The notes under the pieces are model-generated. The model saw nothing but the letters and a program-made list of their open reading frames with translations, was not told the DNA's origin and ran no database searches. Of a DNA stretch of 64,000 bases, positions 34,802-42,846 are shown piece by piece. The stretch's first letter is position 1. Every line of letters starts with the position of its first letter. The position numbers and the translations under genes were made by a program. Source of the DNA: Lachnospiraceae bacterium (GTDB lineage Bacteria > Bacillota > Clostridia > Lachnospirales > Lachnospiraceae); assembly GCA_017542245.1 (NCBI GenBank), contig JAFXXN010000179.1, forward strand, positions 81,592-145,591, given 5' to 3'.

Positions 34802-36676
34802 ATGAAAGGACCAGTTGCACCGAAAGATCCGGTTAAGAAGAGACCGGCGATATATCTTATGTATGACAAGCAGATTTTTGCAAATCCGTTTAAGGACGGA
34901 ACCGGAGTCTGCTTCCTTTATATGGATGACGGCAGAATGCCTGCTTTGGCAAAAATGGTAGGTGGAGTTGAAGATGAAGATATTCTGAAAATGCTTGCAA
35001 AGACTGAGGAATTCAGGAAGCTTGTATACGGAATCGGTGTTTCAATGATAAATGAAAAAGGAGTAGAAGGTGAATTTGTACTCCAGATGTATGGAAAAAC
35101 CGATCTGTATAACAGCGGAACAACCTTGAAAATCGGGCTTACCCCTGACGGAACCGAATATCTCATCCCTCTGAATGAAGTAGAATGGGGAAATGATGAT
35201 GACCGTATCGGCCAGATCCGTTTCCATTTTGATAAGCCTGAGTTCCCGGCAACTGTTATGGTAAAATTATATCTGAATGACGGATATACGGTACCTGATT
35301 TTGTTCCCTCAGATCCGGTAGATGTAAATTCTGACAGATATAAGGAACTTATCGCCCAGTCACTTGTTTCAATGGGAAATTTTGAAAGATTAAAGAAAGC
35401 AATAGATAAGGCAAAGTCCGGGGAGTCAGTTAAGATGGCATTTATCGGCGGCTCTATCACACAGGGCGCCGGCGCAACGCCTATAAATGCAGAGTGCTAT
35501 GCATTTAAGACCTATAAGGCATTCGACGAGCTTTTTGCCAAGAACCATAATACCGAATATGTAAAAGCGGGCGTTGGCGGAACGCCTTCAGAGTTCGGTA
35601 TAGTAAGATTCGACAGGGATATTTTAAGGGAAGGATATTTCTTAAATGGTGAAAAGTCCTCTGATCCCAGCAGAAATCCTGATATAGCAGTAGTAGAATT
35701 TGCCGTAAACGATGAAGGCGATGAAACTAAGGGCAAATGCTTTGAAGGTTTGATCAGACGTTTCTTGGAAATGAAGAATATGCCTGCAGTAGTTGTAATA
35801 TTTAGCGTATTCATTGATGATTACAATCTTCAGGAAAGACTGTCACCCATCGGATTCCACTATGAAATCCCCATGGTCAGTGCAAAGAATGCCGTTACCG
35901 ATCAGTTCTATATGTCAAAGGAACAGGGCAGGATAATCACCAAAGACCAGTATTTCTATGACAGATATCATCCGACCAATCTCGGACATACTATAATGTC
36001 AGACTGCATCATTAACCTTTTCAAGAAAGTTGCTGATTCGGATGATTTAGATAAGATAGTTAATGATGATACAGCCGATGCAGGAAAGGACAAGAACCTT
36101 TTTGGAAAGATTTCCAAAGAAGTGGTTCTGAACGGAAAAAAGGAATATAAATTGCCTGAAAGTCCTAAGATGTCAGATGCCTTTGAGTATATAAGCCTTG
36201 TAACCATAGGCGAAAATTCAAAAGAGCTTGCAGGCGGCAAATATGTAGGGAATGAAGCTAACGGTGAAGATGGTTTAGGGAATACCTGGTCCATAAGTAA
36301 TTTCGACCTTGGTGACTTTACCGATAAAGATGATGCATCCCAATATGCAGAACGCGACTTTGACCTTTTCGGAACAATGCAGTTCCCCGATAACAGAAGA
36401 CATGTATCCGGTACAAAGCCATTAAGTTTTGACACTGAGTGCAAACTGCTAATGGTAGTTACCAAAGACACCGCCGCACCAGATGAAGGAAATGCAGATA
36501 TTTTCGTTGACGGAGAGCTTGTAAAGACTGTAGATCCCAGAGAAATCGGTTGGACACACTGTAATGCCATGATCATATTTAATAATGAGACTAAAAATAA
36601 GCATAATGTGAAGATATCCATGCATCCCGGGGATGAGGACAAGAAATTTACAATTCTTTGTTTTGGTATTAGATAA
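34802..36676 (+). CDS. Three-domain SGNH/GDSL carbohydrate esterase-like protein
   Basis: Probably deacetylates oligosaccharides in the cytoplasm, as there is no signal peptide. 624 residues from the ATG at 34802 (AAAGGGGG seven bases upstream). An N-terminal beta domain (~1-190) precedes the SGNH core (~195-420): block I FIGGSITQGAGA with Ser218, block III VEFAVNDEGD, block V DRYHPTNLGH carrying the catalytic Asp/His. A C-terminal beta-sandwich (~450-624) resembles a sugar-binding module. I cannot assign a CE family. First gene of a tight set ending in GH3 and the reverse transcriptase; overlaps the next start by one base (TAATG). Confidence 0.85.
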   Translation: MKGPVAPKDPVKKRPAIYLMYDKQIFANPFKDGTGVCFLYMDDGRMPALAKMVGGVEDEDILKMLAKTEEFRKLVYGIGVSMINEKGVEGEFVLQMYGKTDLYNSGTTLKIGLTPDGTEYLIPLNEVEWGNDDDRIGQIRFHFDKPEFPATVMVKLYLNDGYTVPDFVPSDPVDVNSDRYKELIAQSLVSMGNFERLKKAIDKAKSGESVKMAFIGGSITQGAGATPINAECYAFKTYKAFDELFAKNHNTEYVKAGVGGTPSEFGIVRFDRDILREGYFLNGEKSSDPSRNPDIAVVEFAVNDEGDETKGKCFEGLIRRFLEMKNMPAVVVIFSVFIDDYNLQERLSPIGFHYEIPMVSAKNAVTDQFYMSKEQGRIITKDQYFYDRYHPTNLGHTIMSDCIINLFKKVADSDDLDKIVNDDTADAGKDKNLFGKISKEVVLNGKKEYKLPESPKMSDAFEYISLVTIGENSKELAGGKYVGNEANGEDGLGNTWSISNFDLGDFTDKDDASQYAERDFDLFGTMQFPDNRRHVSGTKPLSFDTECKLLMVVTKDTAAPDEGNADIFVDGELVKTVDPREIGWTHCNAMIIFNNETKNKHNVKISMHPGDEDKKFTILCFGIR

Positions 36677-36960
36677 TGAACACACACGATGATTGGTCCA
36701 GGACAAAAAACGAACTCGTAACATCAATATATTCTCTTGGGTTTCCAAAAGAACTCGGAGAGGCTGTGGCAAGACAGCTTGGCGGAATCAAGGCTATGGA
36801 GCGTATGATAGCATATTTAAGATATGTTAAACCTAAGAGCGCCGAACTGATTGTTGACGAGATGCTTGCCATCAACAGTGATATAGATGTCTGGCGGAAA
36901 AAGAAAGAGTCCGAAGAAGCTAATATGGCATACAACGAGATGCTTGATGAAGGATTATAA
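36676..36960 (+). CDS. Small helical protein, unknown
   Basis: 94 residues, charged and predicted mostly helical (LGFPKELGEAVARQLGGIKAMERMIAYLRYVKP), no Cys, no membrane segment. Start overlaps the esterase stop (TAATG) and the stop is 2 bp before the DUF523 start, so it is certainly translated in an operon context. I do not recognise the family. Confidence 0.75.
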   Translation: MNTHDDWSRTKNELVTSIYSLGFPKELGEAVARQLGGIKAMERMIAYLRYVKPKSAELIVDEMLAINSDIDVWRKKKESEEANMAYNEMLDEGL

Positions 36961-36962
36961 AC

Positions 36963-37379
36963 ATGATTATAGCTGTAAGCGCATGCCTGCTCGGGGAAAA
37001 CTGCAAGTATAACGGTAAAAACAATAAAAGCGAAAAAGTTCTTAAGTTTATCGAAGGACATGAAGTTATACCGGTCTGCCCGGAAGTTTTGGGAGGATTA
37101 CCCATTCCTCGCGAACCGGCAGAAATTGTAAACGGTGTTGTTTGTCACAAAGACGGAAGCAGTGTTGATAAAGAATTTAGAGACGGAGCAAGTATTGCTT
37201 ACGAAATAATTGTTAAAAAGAACGTAGAATGTGTTATTTTACAGTCTAGGAGCCCTTCCTGCGGAGTAAATCAGATATATGACGGCACATTCTCAGGAAA
37301 ACTTATATCCGGAGAAGGCTTATTTGCCAAAATGCTGAAAGACAATGGGATTAAAGTTGTTGACTTAGAAGATTTGTGA
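36963..37379 (+). CDS. DUF523 family protein
   Basis: 138 residues with the DUF523 (YbbK-like) features: SACLLGENCKYNG at the start, VIPVCPEVLGGLPIPREPAEI in the middle and ILQSRSPSCGVNQIYDGTFSGKLISGEGL near the end. Conserved Cys residues hint at metal or thiol chemistry, but the function is not established. Its last ~55 nt are duplicated just downstream. Confidence 0.9.
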   Translation: MIIAVSACLLGENCKYNGKNNKSEKVLKFIEGHEVIPVCPEVLGGLPIPREPAEIVNGVVCHKDGSSVDKEFRDGASIAYEIIVKKNVECVILQSRSPSCGVNQIYDGTFSGKLISGEGLFAKMLKDNGIKVVDLEDL

Positions 37380-37453
37380 TTATATTTATTCTCAAAAATG
37401 ATGAAAGACAACTTAATTAAAGTTCTTAATAAAGAGGATTTATGATTATATTA
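37329..37453 (+). repeat. Imperfect tandem duplication of the DUF523 gene end
   Basis: 37329-37387 and 37395-37453 align over about 59 nt with a 66-nt offset and roughly 80% identity. Both read in the same frame: KMLKDNGIKVVDLEDL and KMMKDNLIKVLNKEDL, each followed by a TTTRTGATTATA sequence. In copy one this is the stop (TTGTGA); in copy two it became the ATG start of the next gene. Confidence 0.8.
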
Positions 37454-37975
37454 ATAGGTGGAAGTTCTCATGTAGGCAAGACATTACTTGCTCAGAAGCT
37501 GCTTGAAAAACTAAAAATGCCGTATCTGTCTCTTGATCATCTGAAAATGATGTTCATCCGAGGCCATCTTACAGACCTGACAGTTGAGGATGATTATGAG
37601 ATGCGGTACTATCTGTGGCCTTATGCTGCTGAACTAATTAAAACAGCCATTGAAAACAACCAGAATATGATTGTCGAAGGCTGCTATATACCCTCTGAAT
37701 GGGGAGAACAGTTTGATGACACATATTTAAAAGACATCAAATGCTTCTTTATAACTATGTCCGAAGAATACTTAAGAAAAAATTCTGATAGTGTTCTGAA
37801 GTACGGTAATGTTATCGAAAGAAGACTCGAGGATGAGATAGACCTGGACCGTCTGATAAACTGCAGTAAGGAATTTAAAGAAGAGGCTGAGAAATTCAAT
37901 ATCCCTGTTATCGAAATAACGGACAGATATGATATTGAGGAAATAGTTGATAAAGCACTGGAAATAATAAAATAA
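37442..37975 (+). CDS. P-loop kinase-like protein
   Basis: 177 residues. Walker A GGSSHVGKT (6-14) at the very N-terminus, a nucleoside/adenylate kinase-like SLDHLKMMF segment, and a lid-type stretch rich in Arg/Asp (NVIERRLEDEIDLDRLI). It resembles small cytoplasmic kinases of the AAA_33/zeta-toxin-like superfamily. Substrate unknown. The ATG lies at the end of the duplicated DUF523 tail and is preceded by AAGAGGA. Confidence 0.8.
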   Translation: MIILIGGSSHVGKTLLAQKLLEKLKMPYLSLDHLKMMFIRGHLTDLTVEDDYEMRYYLWPYAAELIKTAIENNQNMIVEGCYIPSEWGEQFDDTYLKDIKCFFITMSEEYLRKNSDSVLKYGNVIERRLEDEIDLDRLINCSKEFKEEAEKFNIPVIEITDRYDIEEIVDKALEIIK

Positions 37976-38009
37976 AAAAAGAATTAATAGGAAGAAGAAA
38001 GAGGTTAAA

Positions 38010-40247
38010 ATGAATAAAACCAGAGAGGCAGAATGCCGCAAAAAAGCAAAAGACCTTGTATCAAAGATGACACTGACGGAGAAGGTGTACCAGCTTCGTC
38101 ATACTGCACCCGCAATACCCAGATTAGGGCTTGGAGCATATAATTATTGGAACGAAGCACTTCACGGAGTAGCACGTGCCGGAGAAGCTACAGTATTTCC
38201 GCAGGCAATCGGTATGGCAGCTGCATTTGACGAAGAACTGATAGGACTTGTTGCCGATGTAATATCCACAGAAGGCAGGGCAAAGTTTAATGTTCAGAAC
38301 AAATATGGAGATAACGGAATTTATAAAGGACTCACATTCTGGGCTCCCAATATCAATATTTTCAGGGATCCCCGCTGGGGCAGAGGACATGAGACATACG
38401 GCGAAGACCCGTATCTTACCTCACGTCTTGGAGTAAGCTTTGTTAACGGTATCCAGGGGAACGATGAAAATTACATGAAGGCTGCAGCCTGCGCAAAGCA
38501 TTTCGCAGTTCATTCAGGACCCGAAAGTATCCGTCACAGTTTTAATGCAGAGTGTTCAAAACAGGATCTTCGTGAGACATATCTGCCCGCATTTAAGGCT
38601 CTCGTTACAGAGGCAAAAGTTGAAGCTGTCATGGGCGCATACAACAGGACAAACGGTGAAGCATGCTGTGCATCAAAGACCTTGCTTAAAGATATTTTAA
38701 GAGATGAATGGGGATTTGAAGGTCATGTAACTTCTGACTGCTGGGCAATACGTGATATTAACGAAGGACACGGGATTACATCTTCACCCTCAGAATCTGT
38801 AGGTCTCGCTATGACCAACGGATGTGATATCAACTGCGGTAATCTCTACGAATACCTTCTTCAGGCAGTAGGAATGGGATATACCACCGAGGAAAGAATA
38901 GATGAGGCTCTGACAAATGTCCTTACTACCAGATTCAAGCTCGGTATACTTGATACAGATGATAACGGAAACATCATCCCTTACAGCATGGAAAACAGTG
39001 ATGATCCTTATGCATCTATCGATTACAGCCATGTTGATTCATTTACTTCCAAAGAAATAAACTTGAAAATAGCAGAAGAAAGCATAGTTCTTCTTAAAAA
39101 TGAAGGAAATCTTCTTCCTATAGACAAAAACGAAATTACAAAGATAGGCGTTATAGGTCCCAATGCAGACAGCCGTAAGGCTCTTGTCGGAAACTATGAA
39201 GGAACATCTTCGGAATATGTTACAGTACTCGAAGGAATACGCAGGGAAGTTGAAAACAGCGGCACCAGAGTATTTGCATCAGTAGGCTGTGATCTTTATA
39301 GACCTAAGGTTGAACCTTTAGGAGAGCAGTCTGACAGACTTGCGGAAGTTAAGGCAGTATGTGATGTTTCCGATGTGATAATTGCCGTAATGGGACTTGA
39401 TGCATCATTAGAAGGCGAAGAAGGAGATACCGGAAACGCATACGGAAGCGGTGATAAGCCTAACCTGCTTCTTCCCGGACTTCAGCAGGAAGTATTGGAC
39501 ACAATAGCAGCATCAGGCAAGCCTGCAGTTCTCGTAGTTCTTTCGGGAAGTGCACTTGCACTTGACAAAGCTTCTTCAGAATTTAAAGCAGTCATTCAGG
39601 GATGGTATCCAGGTGCTCAGGGCGGAAATGCCATTGCACATGTATTATTTGGAAGAAAGAATCCTGAAGGACATTTACCTGTAACCTTCTACAGTGAGAA
39701 GAATACTCTTCCTGAATTCACGGATTATGCCATGAAGGGCAGAACCTACAGATACATGACAGAAGAGCCTCTGTATCCGTTCGGTTTCGGCTTAAGCTAC
39801 ACTGATTTTGATGAGAAGATATCAGATGTTTCGGTTAACGGCAGCGCAGTTCACTTTAAAGCAGAAGAAGGAATCTCAGACGGAAAAGTTACCGAATGTA
39901 GTGATGCAGTTGCATTTAAACAGGGCTATAAGCTGGATATTACCGTAAAGGTAAGTAATAAAGGCAATAAAGCTGGTACCGCTACTGTACAGGCTTATGT
40001 TGAATCAGGTATTTCAGGAGCTCCCTTAAGACAGCTTAAAGGACTGAAGAAAGTAAGCCTTGAAGCAGGTGAAGAAAAGGATGTCATTATTTCTCTTGAC
40101 GAAAACGCTTTTGGACTTTTTGATGAGAATGGTGAATGGAAGCTCAATTCAGGCAACTATAATGTCTTCATTGGAAATGCACAGCCTGATAAAAGAAGTG
40201 CCGAACTGACAGGAAAGAAATGTGAGAAGATTTCTGTAAAAATATGA
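38010..40247 (+). CDS. GH3-family glycosidase (beta-xylosidase/beta-glucosidase)
   Basis: Cytoplasmic exo-glycosidase releasing monosaccharides from the non-reducing end. 745 residues: TIM barrel with YNYWNEALHGVARAG and ATVFPQAIGMAAAFD, nucleophile Asp243 in HVTSDCWAI, alpha/beta sandwich (~350-560, with KPAVLVVLSGSAL) and the C-terminal fibronectin-like domain (~640-735). The ALHGVAR...VFPQAIGMAA pattern is commonest in GH3 beta-xylosidases and related broad enzymes. Start after AGAGG. Its stop overlaps the start of the reverse transcriptase (ATGA). Confidence 0.94.
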   Translation: MNKTREAECRKKAKDLVSKMTLTEKVYQLRHTAPAIPRLGLGAYNYWNEALHGVARAGEATVFPQAIGMAAAFDEELIGLVADVISTEGRAKFNVQNKYGDNGIYKGLTFWAPNINIFRDPRWGRGHETYGEDPYLTSRLGVSFVNGIQGNDENYMKAAACAKHFAVHSGPESIRHSFNAECSKQDLRETYLPAFKALVTEAKVEAVMGAYNRTNGEACCASKTLLKDILRDEWGFEGHVTSDCWAIRDINEGHGITSSPSESVGLAMTNGCDINCGNLYEYLLQAVGMGYTTEERIDEALTNVLTTRFKLGILDTDDNGNIIPYSMENSDDPYASIDYSHVDSFTSKEINLKIAEESIVLLKNEGNLLPIDKNEITKIGVIGPNADSRKALVGNYEGTSSEYVTVLEGIRREVENSGTRVFASVGCDLYRPKVEPLGEQSDRLAEVKAVCDVSDVIIAVMGLDASLEGEEGDTGNAYGSGDKPNLLLPGLQQEVLDTIAASGKPAVLVVLSGSALALDKASSEFKAVIQGWYPGAQGGNAIAHVLFGRKNPEGHLPVTFYSEKNTLPEFTDYAMKGRTYRYMTEEPLYPFGFGLSYTDFDEKISDVSVNGSAVHFKAEEGISDGKVTECSDAVAFKQGYKLDITVKVSNKGNKAGTATVQAYVESGISGAPLRQLKGLKKVSLEAGEEKDVIISLDENAFGLFDENGEWKLNSGNYNVFIGNAQPDKRSAELTGKKCEKISVKI

Positions 40248-41533
40248 TATGTTTATATGAATATGCATTTGAACCCGAAAAATGGCAAGCATTTTATGAG
40301 GACTACGCCTCGAATGAACATGCTTATAAAGCAGATATAAACAGCTTAAAGCTCTATATAGAAAATGAAAAATATCTCGAAGTATTAAAAAACTACGAGG
40401 ATTCAGGGCAGTTTCCGATACCAAGACTGATCATGCTTAACAAAAAGGGAACAGGAAAGAAAAGAGCTGTATTCTCATTTGAAGAAAATGCTTCATGGCT
40501 TTTAAAATTTTTCGGGTATTATCTGCATATATATGATAATATTTTCAGTGACAATCTGTATTCTTTCAGAAAAGAAAGAAGCGCAAAAAACGCAGTAACA
40601 AAGCTTCTTAAGCAAAAAAATCTCACTGCCATGTACGGAGTGAAACTGGATATTCATGACTATTTTAATTCCGCAGATACTGACATTATATTGGAGAAAC
40701 TAAAGGATACTCTTGATAAAAACGACAGACTGTATGATCTGTTTGAGAATATCCTGAAAAATCCATATGTTTATTATGAATTAGGGAAAACGGATAAGGA
40801 AGATTTGGAACTGGAAGAAATCTATGAGGTAGATCATGGCAAGATAGATTCAGATGAGGTAGATTCTGAGAAATTAATCTCATCCGTTCATAAAGGTATG
40901 ATGGCCGGTAGTCCGCTGTCACCGTTTCTTGCAAATCTGTATCTGAACGATTTGGATGAACATTTAGGCACCACATTAGTTTTTTATGCCAGATACTCCG
41001 ACGATATGATACTGTTCTCAGAAAATGCAGAAACCATAAAAAGAGAGACGGAATATATTGTCAGATATTTAAAAGAAAACGGTCTTGAATTAAACCCCGA
41101 TAAGATTATGTTTATTAATCCGGGAGATACTTTTGAATTCTTAGGATTCTCTTTTGAGCAGGGGAATGTCGATGTAGCGGAAGCTTCTTATGAAAAAATC
41201 AAAAAGAAGCTTCGTAGGAAATCAAGGGCAATACTCAGATGGCGTCTGAAAAAGAATATAGATGCCGAAAAAGCAGCAAGGGTTTACATAAGATACTTTA
41301 ACCGTAAGTTTTTCGAAAATCCGATAAAATCAGAGTTAACTTGGTGCAGATGGTACTTTCCGATAATCACTACTGATGAAAAACTAAAAGAAATAGATCA
41401 TTACATGCAGGAATGTATCCGCTTCATTTTTACCGGAAAACATACGAAACGAAATTACAATATCCGCTATGAACAGATAAAAGAACTCGGATATAGGTCT
41501 TTGGTAAACGAATTCCATAAATTTGCGAACTGA
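40244..41533 (+). CDS. Free-standing reverse transcriptase, translationally coupled to GH3
   Basis: 429 residues forming fingers, palm and a thumb-like C-terminus. Motifs in order: RT1-2 IPRLIMLNKKGTGKKRAVF and NLYSFRKERSAKNAVTKL, RT3 YGVKLDIHDYFNSAD (Asp136), RT4 KGMMAGSPLSPFLANLYLND, RT5 FYARYSDDMILF (Asp253/254, YSDD in place of YADD), RT6-7 LELNPDKIMFINPGDTFEFLGFSF. All three catalytic Asp are present. No endonuclease domain, no retron-type VTG, and SPLSP instead of the DGR-type SQ, so it is closest to group II intron-like or unknown-group RTs. Start ATG overlaps the GH3 stop by 4 bp. No intron RNA, template/variable repeats or msr/msd seen next to it. Role unknown; genome defence or repair are the known roles of such lone RTs. 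Confidence 0.9.
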   Translation: MICLYEYAFEPEKWQAFYEDYASNEHAYKADINSLKLYIENEKYLEVLKNYEDSGQFPIPRLIMLNKKGTGKKRAVFSFEENASWLLKFFGYYLHIYDNIFSDNLYSFRKERSAKNAVTKLLKQKNLTAMYGVKLDIHDYFNSADTDIILEKLKDTLDKNDRLYDLFENILKNPYVYYELGKTDKEDLELEEIYEVDHGKIDSDEVDSEKLISSVHKGMMAGSPLSPFLANLYLNDLDEHLGTTLVFYARYSDDMILFSENAETIKRETEYIVRYLKENGLELNPDKIMFINPGDTFEFLGFSFEQGNVDVAEASYEKIKKKLRRKSRAILRWRLKKNIDAEKAARVYIRYFNRKFFENPIKSELTWCRWYFPIITTDEKLKEIDHYMQECIRFIFTGKHTKRNYNIRYEQIKELGYRSLVNEFHKFAN

Positions 41534-41585
41534 AACATATTATGAACTTTAAAAATTTTTATATCATTAACGTAGATTTTTCTTT

Positions 41586-41682
41586 TTAAGCCTTCCCTTT
41601 CAGGGGATTATCTCTACCACGAAGTGGTTGAGATGCCTCATTGGCGAAGTGAAAGTGGCTGCAAAGTAGCCGGATGAGGTGG
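41586..41682. repeat. Interspersed repeat family A, complete copy 3
   Basis: TTAAGCCTTCCC start, hairpin ATCTCTACCAC/GTGGTTGAGAT and AGTAGCCGGATGAGGTG tail, as in copy 1, with differences mainly in the segment after GCGAAGTGAAAG, where the outer arm is degraded. About 50 nt after the reverse transcriptase stop. With the promoter below, it accounts for most of the 315-bp gap 41534-41848. Confidence 0.85.
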
Positions 41683-41714
41683 ATTAAATCGAACGTCTTA
41701 TCTTGAAATATTTC

Positions 41715-41743
41715 TTGACGAAAATTCGGTATTGAAATATAAT
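41715..41743 (+). promoter_or_regulatory. Promoter of the 41849 gene
   Basis: TTGACG (41715-41720), 17 nt, TATAAT (41738-41743); leader about 100 nt. Confidence 0.65.
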
Positions 41744-41848
41744 CATATAAGATGCAACGAAGCAATACATGGCATCAATTTGGGGCAAAGCAGAGATTTG
41801 ACCAACATAAAATATTTTGGGGACAAAACAGGTTAGAGGAGGTATAAT

Positions 41849-42454
41849 ATGGGGTTATTTGATTCGTTCTTAAAACAGGTTAAAAGAGAAGTAGAACGTG
41901 ATGTTACAAGAAATGCTGCAGATGCAGTAGCTTCTTCAATTTCAAATGCTTTTAACCAGAAAGTAAATGATGCTGTCAGCCAGCAGAACACACACGTTAA
42001 CGGTGTTCAGGCACCTTCAAATGACAGGTACCAGGGATTTGTTGTACCGAATAATACACAAAACGGAGGATATACTCCTACAGAACCGGTATATGAAGAA
42101 GATGGTCCCGTTATAATTGACGGCATAGACTACGCTCAGATATATAACTGCGATCTTAATCATTTCAGAACTATACTTAAGGAAAGCTTCCCGGAGATGA
42201 CCCTTCGCGAAGATGTACCGCTTAGAGATATTATTCCCGGAATCAGTGGTGCATACATGTCTGTATCCTTCCTGCTTTGTGACGGAAATACTCCTAAAGT
42301 TGCTATCCAGATCAGGTATCGTGGACAGGCAACACGCCAAGGTTCAAGACGTCAGTGCCTGCAGCATGGTATAGGATATATAAGCCTTTGGACAAATTAT
42401 AAGAACCAGAAGGAATATATTGAAAAACGTGTTAAGGAAGCATTGTGGAATTAA
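41849..42454 (+). CDS. Unrecognised 201-residue protein
   Basis: Amphipathic N-terminal helix (FLKQVKREVERDVTRNAADAVAS), a Gln/Asn-rich flexible stretch (~40-85), then a compact alpha/beta domain (~90-201: LNHFRTILKESFPEMTLRED, GAYMSVSFLLCDGNTPKVAIQIRYRGQ, RRQCLQHGIGYISLW, EYIEKRVKEAL). No signal or membrane segment. The C-terminal pattern of strands with a conserved-looking hydrophobic/charged alternation could be nuclease-like (PD-(D/E)XK) but I see no clear catalytic set. Strong start: AGAGGAGG. Confidence 0.75.
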   Translation: MGLFDSFLKQVKREVERDVTRNAADAVASSISNAFNQKVNDAVSQQNTHVNGVQAPSNDRYQGFVVPNNTQNGGYTPTEPVYEEDGPVIIDGIDYAQIYNCDLNHFRTILKESFPEMTLREDVPLRDIIPGISGAYMSVSFLLCDGNTPKVAIQIRYRGQATRQGSRRQCLQHGIGYISLWTNYKNQKEYIEKRVKEALWN

Positions 42455-42516
42455 TGTAATAAATGGCTAAAATCAGATATTTATAAAGACACCCTTGCAT
42501 AAGGGAATAAAACAAT

Positions 42517-42663
42517 AAAAAAAGAAGAACGCGTATCTTACGCACCTGTATAGGGTGCAGCATGCTCCAACATTCCTTATAGGGGTTGTGCAGGTAGCCG
42601 GAGCATGTATCACCCGGTAATCAGAGCATTTGCTCTGATTTTAAGTATTTCTTCTTTTTATAT
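42517..42663 (+). ncRNA. Probable structured non-coding RNA, class unknown
   Basis: About 145 nt that fold on themselves. Outer A-rich/T-rich arms close the structure (AAAAAGAAGAA near 42519-42529 with TTCTTCTTTTT 42649-42659). Inside are GCACC/GGTGC (42542-42558), the 8-bp CATGCTCC/GGAGCATG stem (42561-42568 with 42600-42607) and AATCAGAGCA/TGCTCTGATT (42619-42640). A separate terminator follows. No open frame. It does not carry the signatures of tmRNA, RNase P, SRP or 6S RNA that I know. It may be a leader-less 3' UTR product of the 41849 gene or an independent RNA. Confidence 0.5.
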
Positions 42664-42664
42664 G

Positions 42665-42695
42665 GGCTTCAGTTTTCTGAAGCCTAATTTTTTTT
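42665..42695 (+). terminator. Terminator after the structured RNA
   Basis: GGCTTCAG (42665-42672) / CTGAAGCC (42677-42684) with a TTTT loop, then TAA and a run of T. Confidence 0.9.
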
Positions 42696-42846
42696 AAAAG
42701 TAACTTTTGGTGAGTTGCTTTTTTTTATAAAATCTGTTATCCTATCTCATTGTTACAGGAATTGAGCGGTTTGAAGCAGAAAAAATCACCTTTGAACCCT
42801 TGAAAATCCTAAGAAAGAAACATGAAAAAAAGTGAGGTAGAAAAAA

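Noticed and set aside
40244-41848. Mobile group II intron
   Set aside because: No 5' GUGYG-type start, no domain V hairpin with AGC/AY features and no 3' AY boundary were seen, and the RT starts inside the GH3 stop codon, which leaves no room for an upstream ribozyme.
40244-42454. Diversity-generating retroelement
   Set aside because: The RT has SPLSP and not the DGR-type SQ in motif 4, and I found no near-identical template/variable repeat pair with A-specific mismatches around it; the 41849 product lacks a C-type lectin-like end.
42517-42663. SRP RNA, 6S RNA, tmRNA or RNase P RNA
   Set aside because: The GGAAGNAGC-type SRP tip, tmRNA CCA end and tag frame, and the RNase P GAGGAAAGTCC core are all missing; the 6S single-bubble layout does not fit the several small hairpins.
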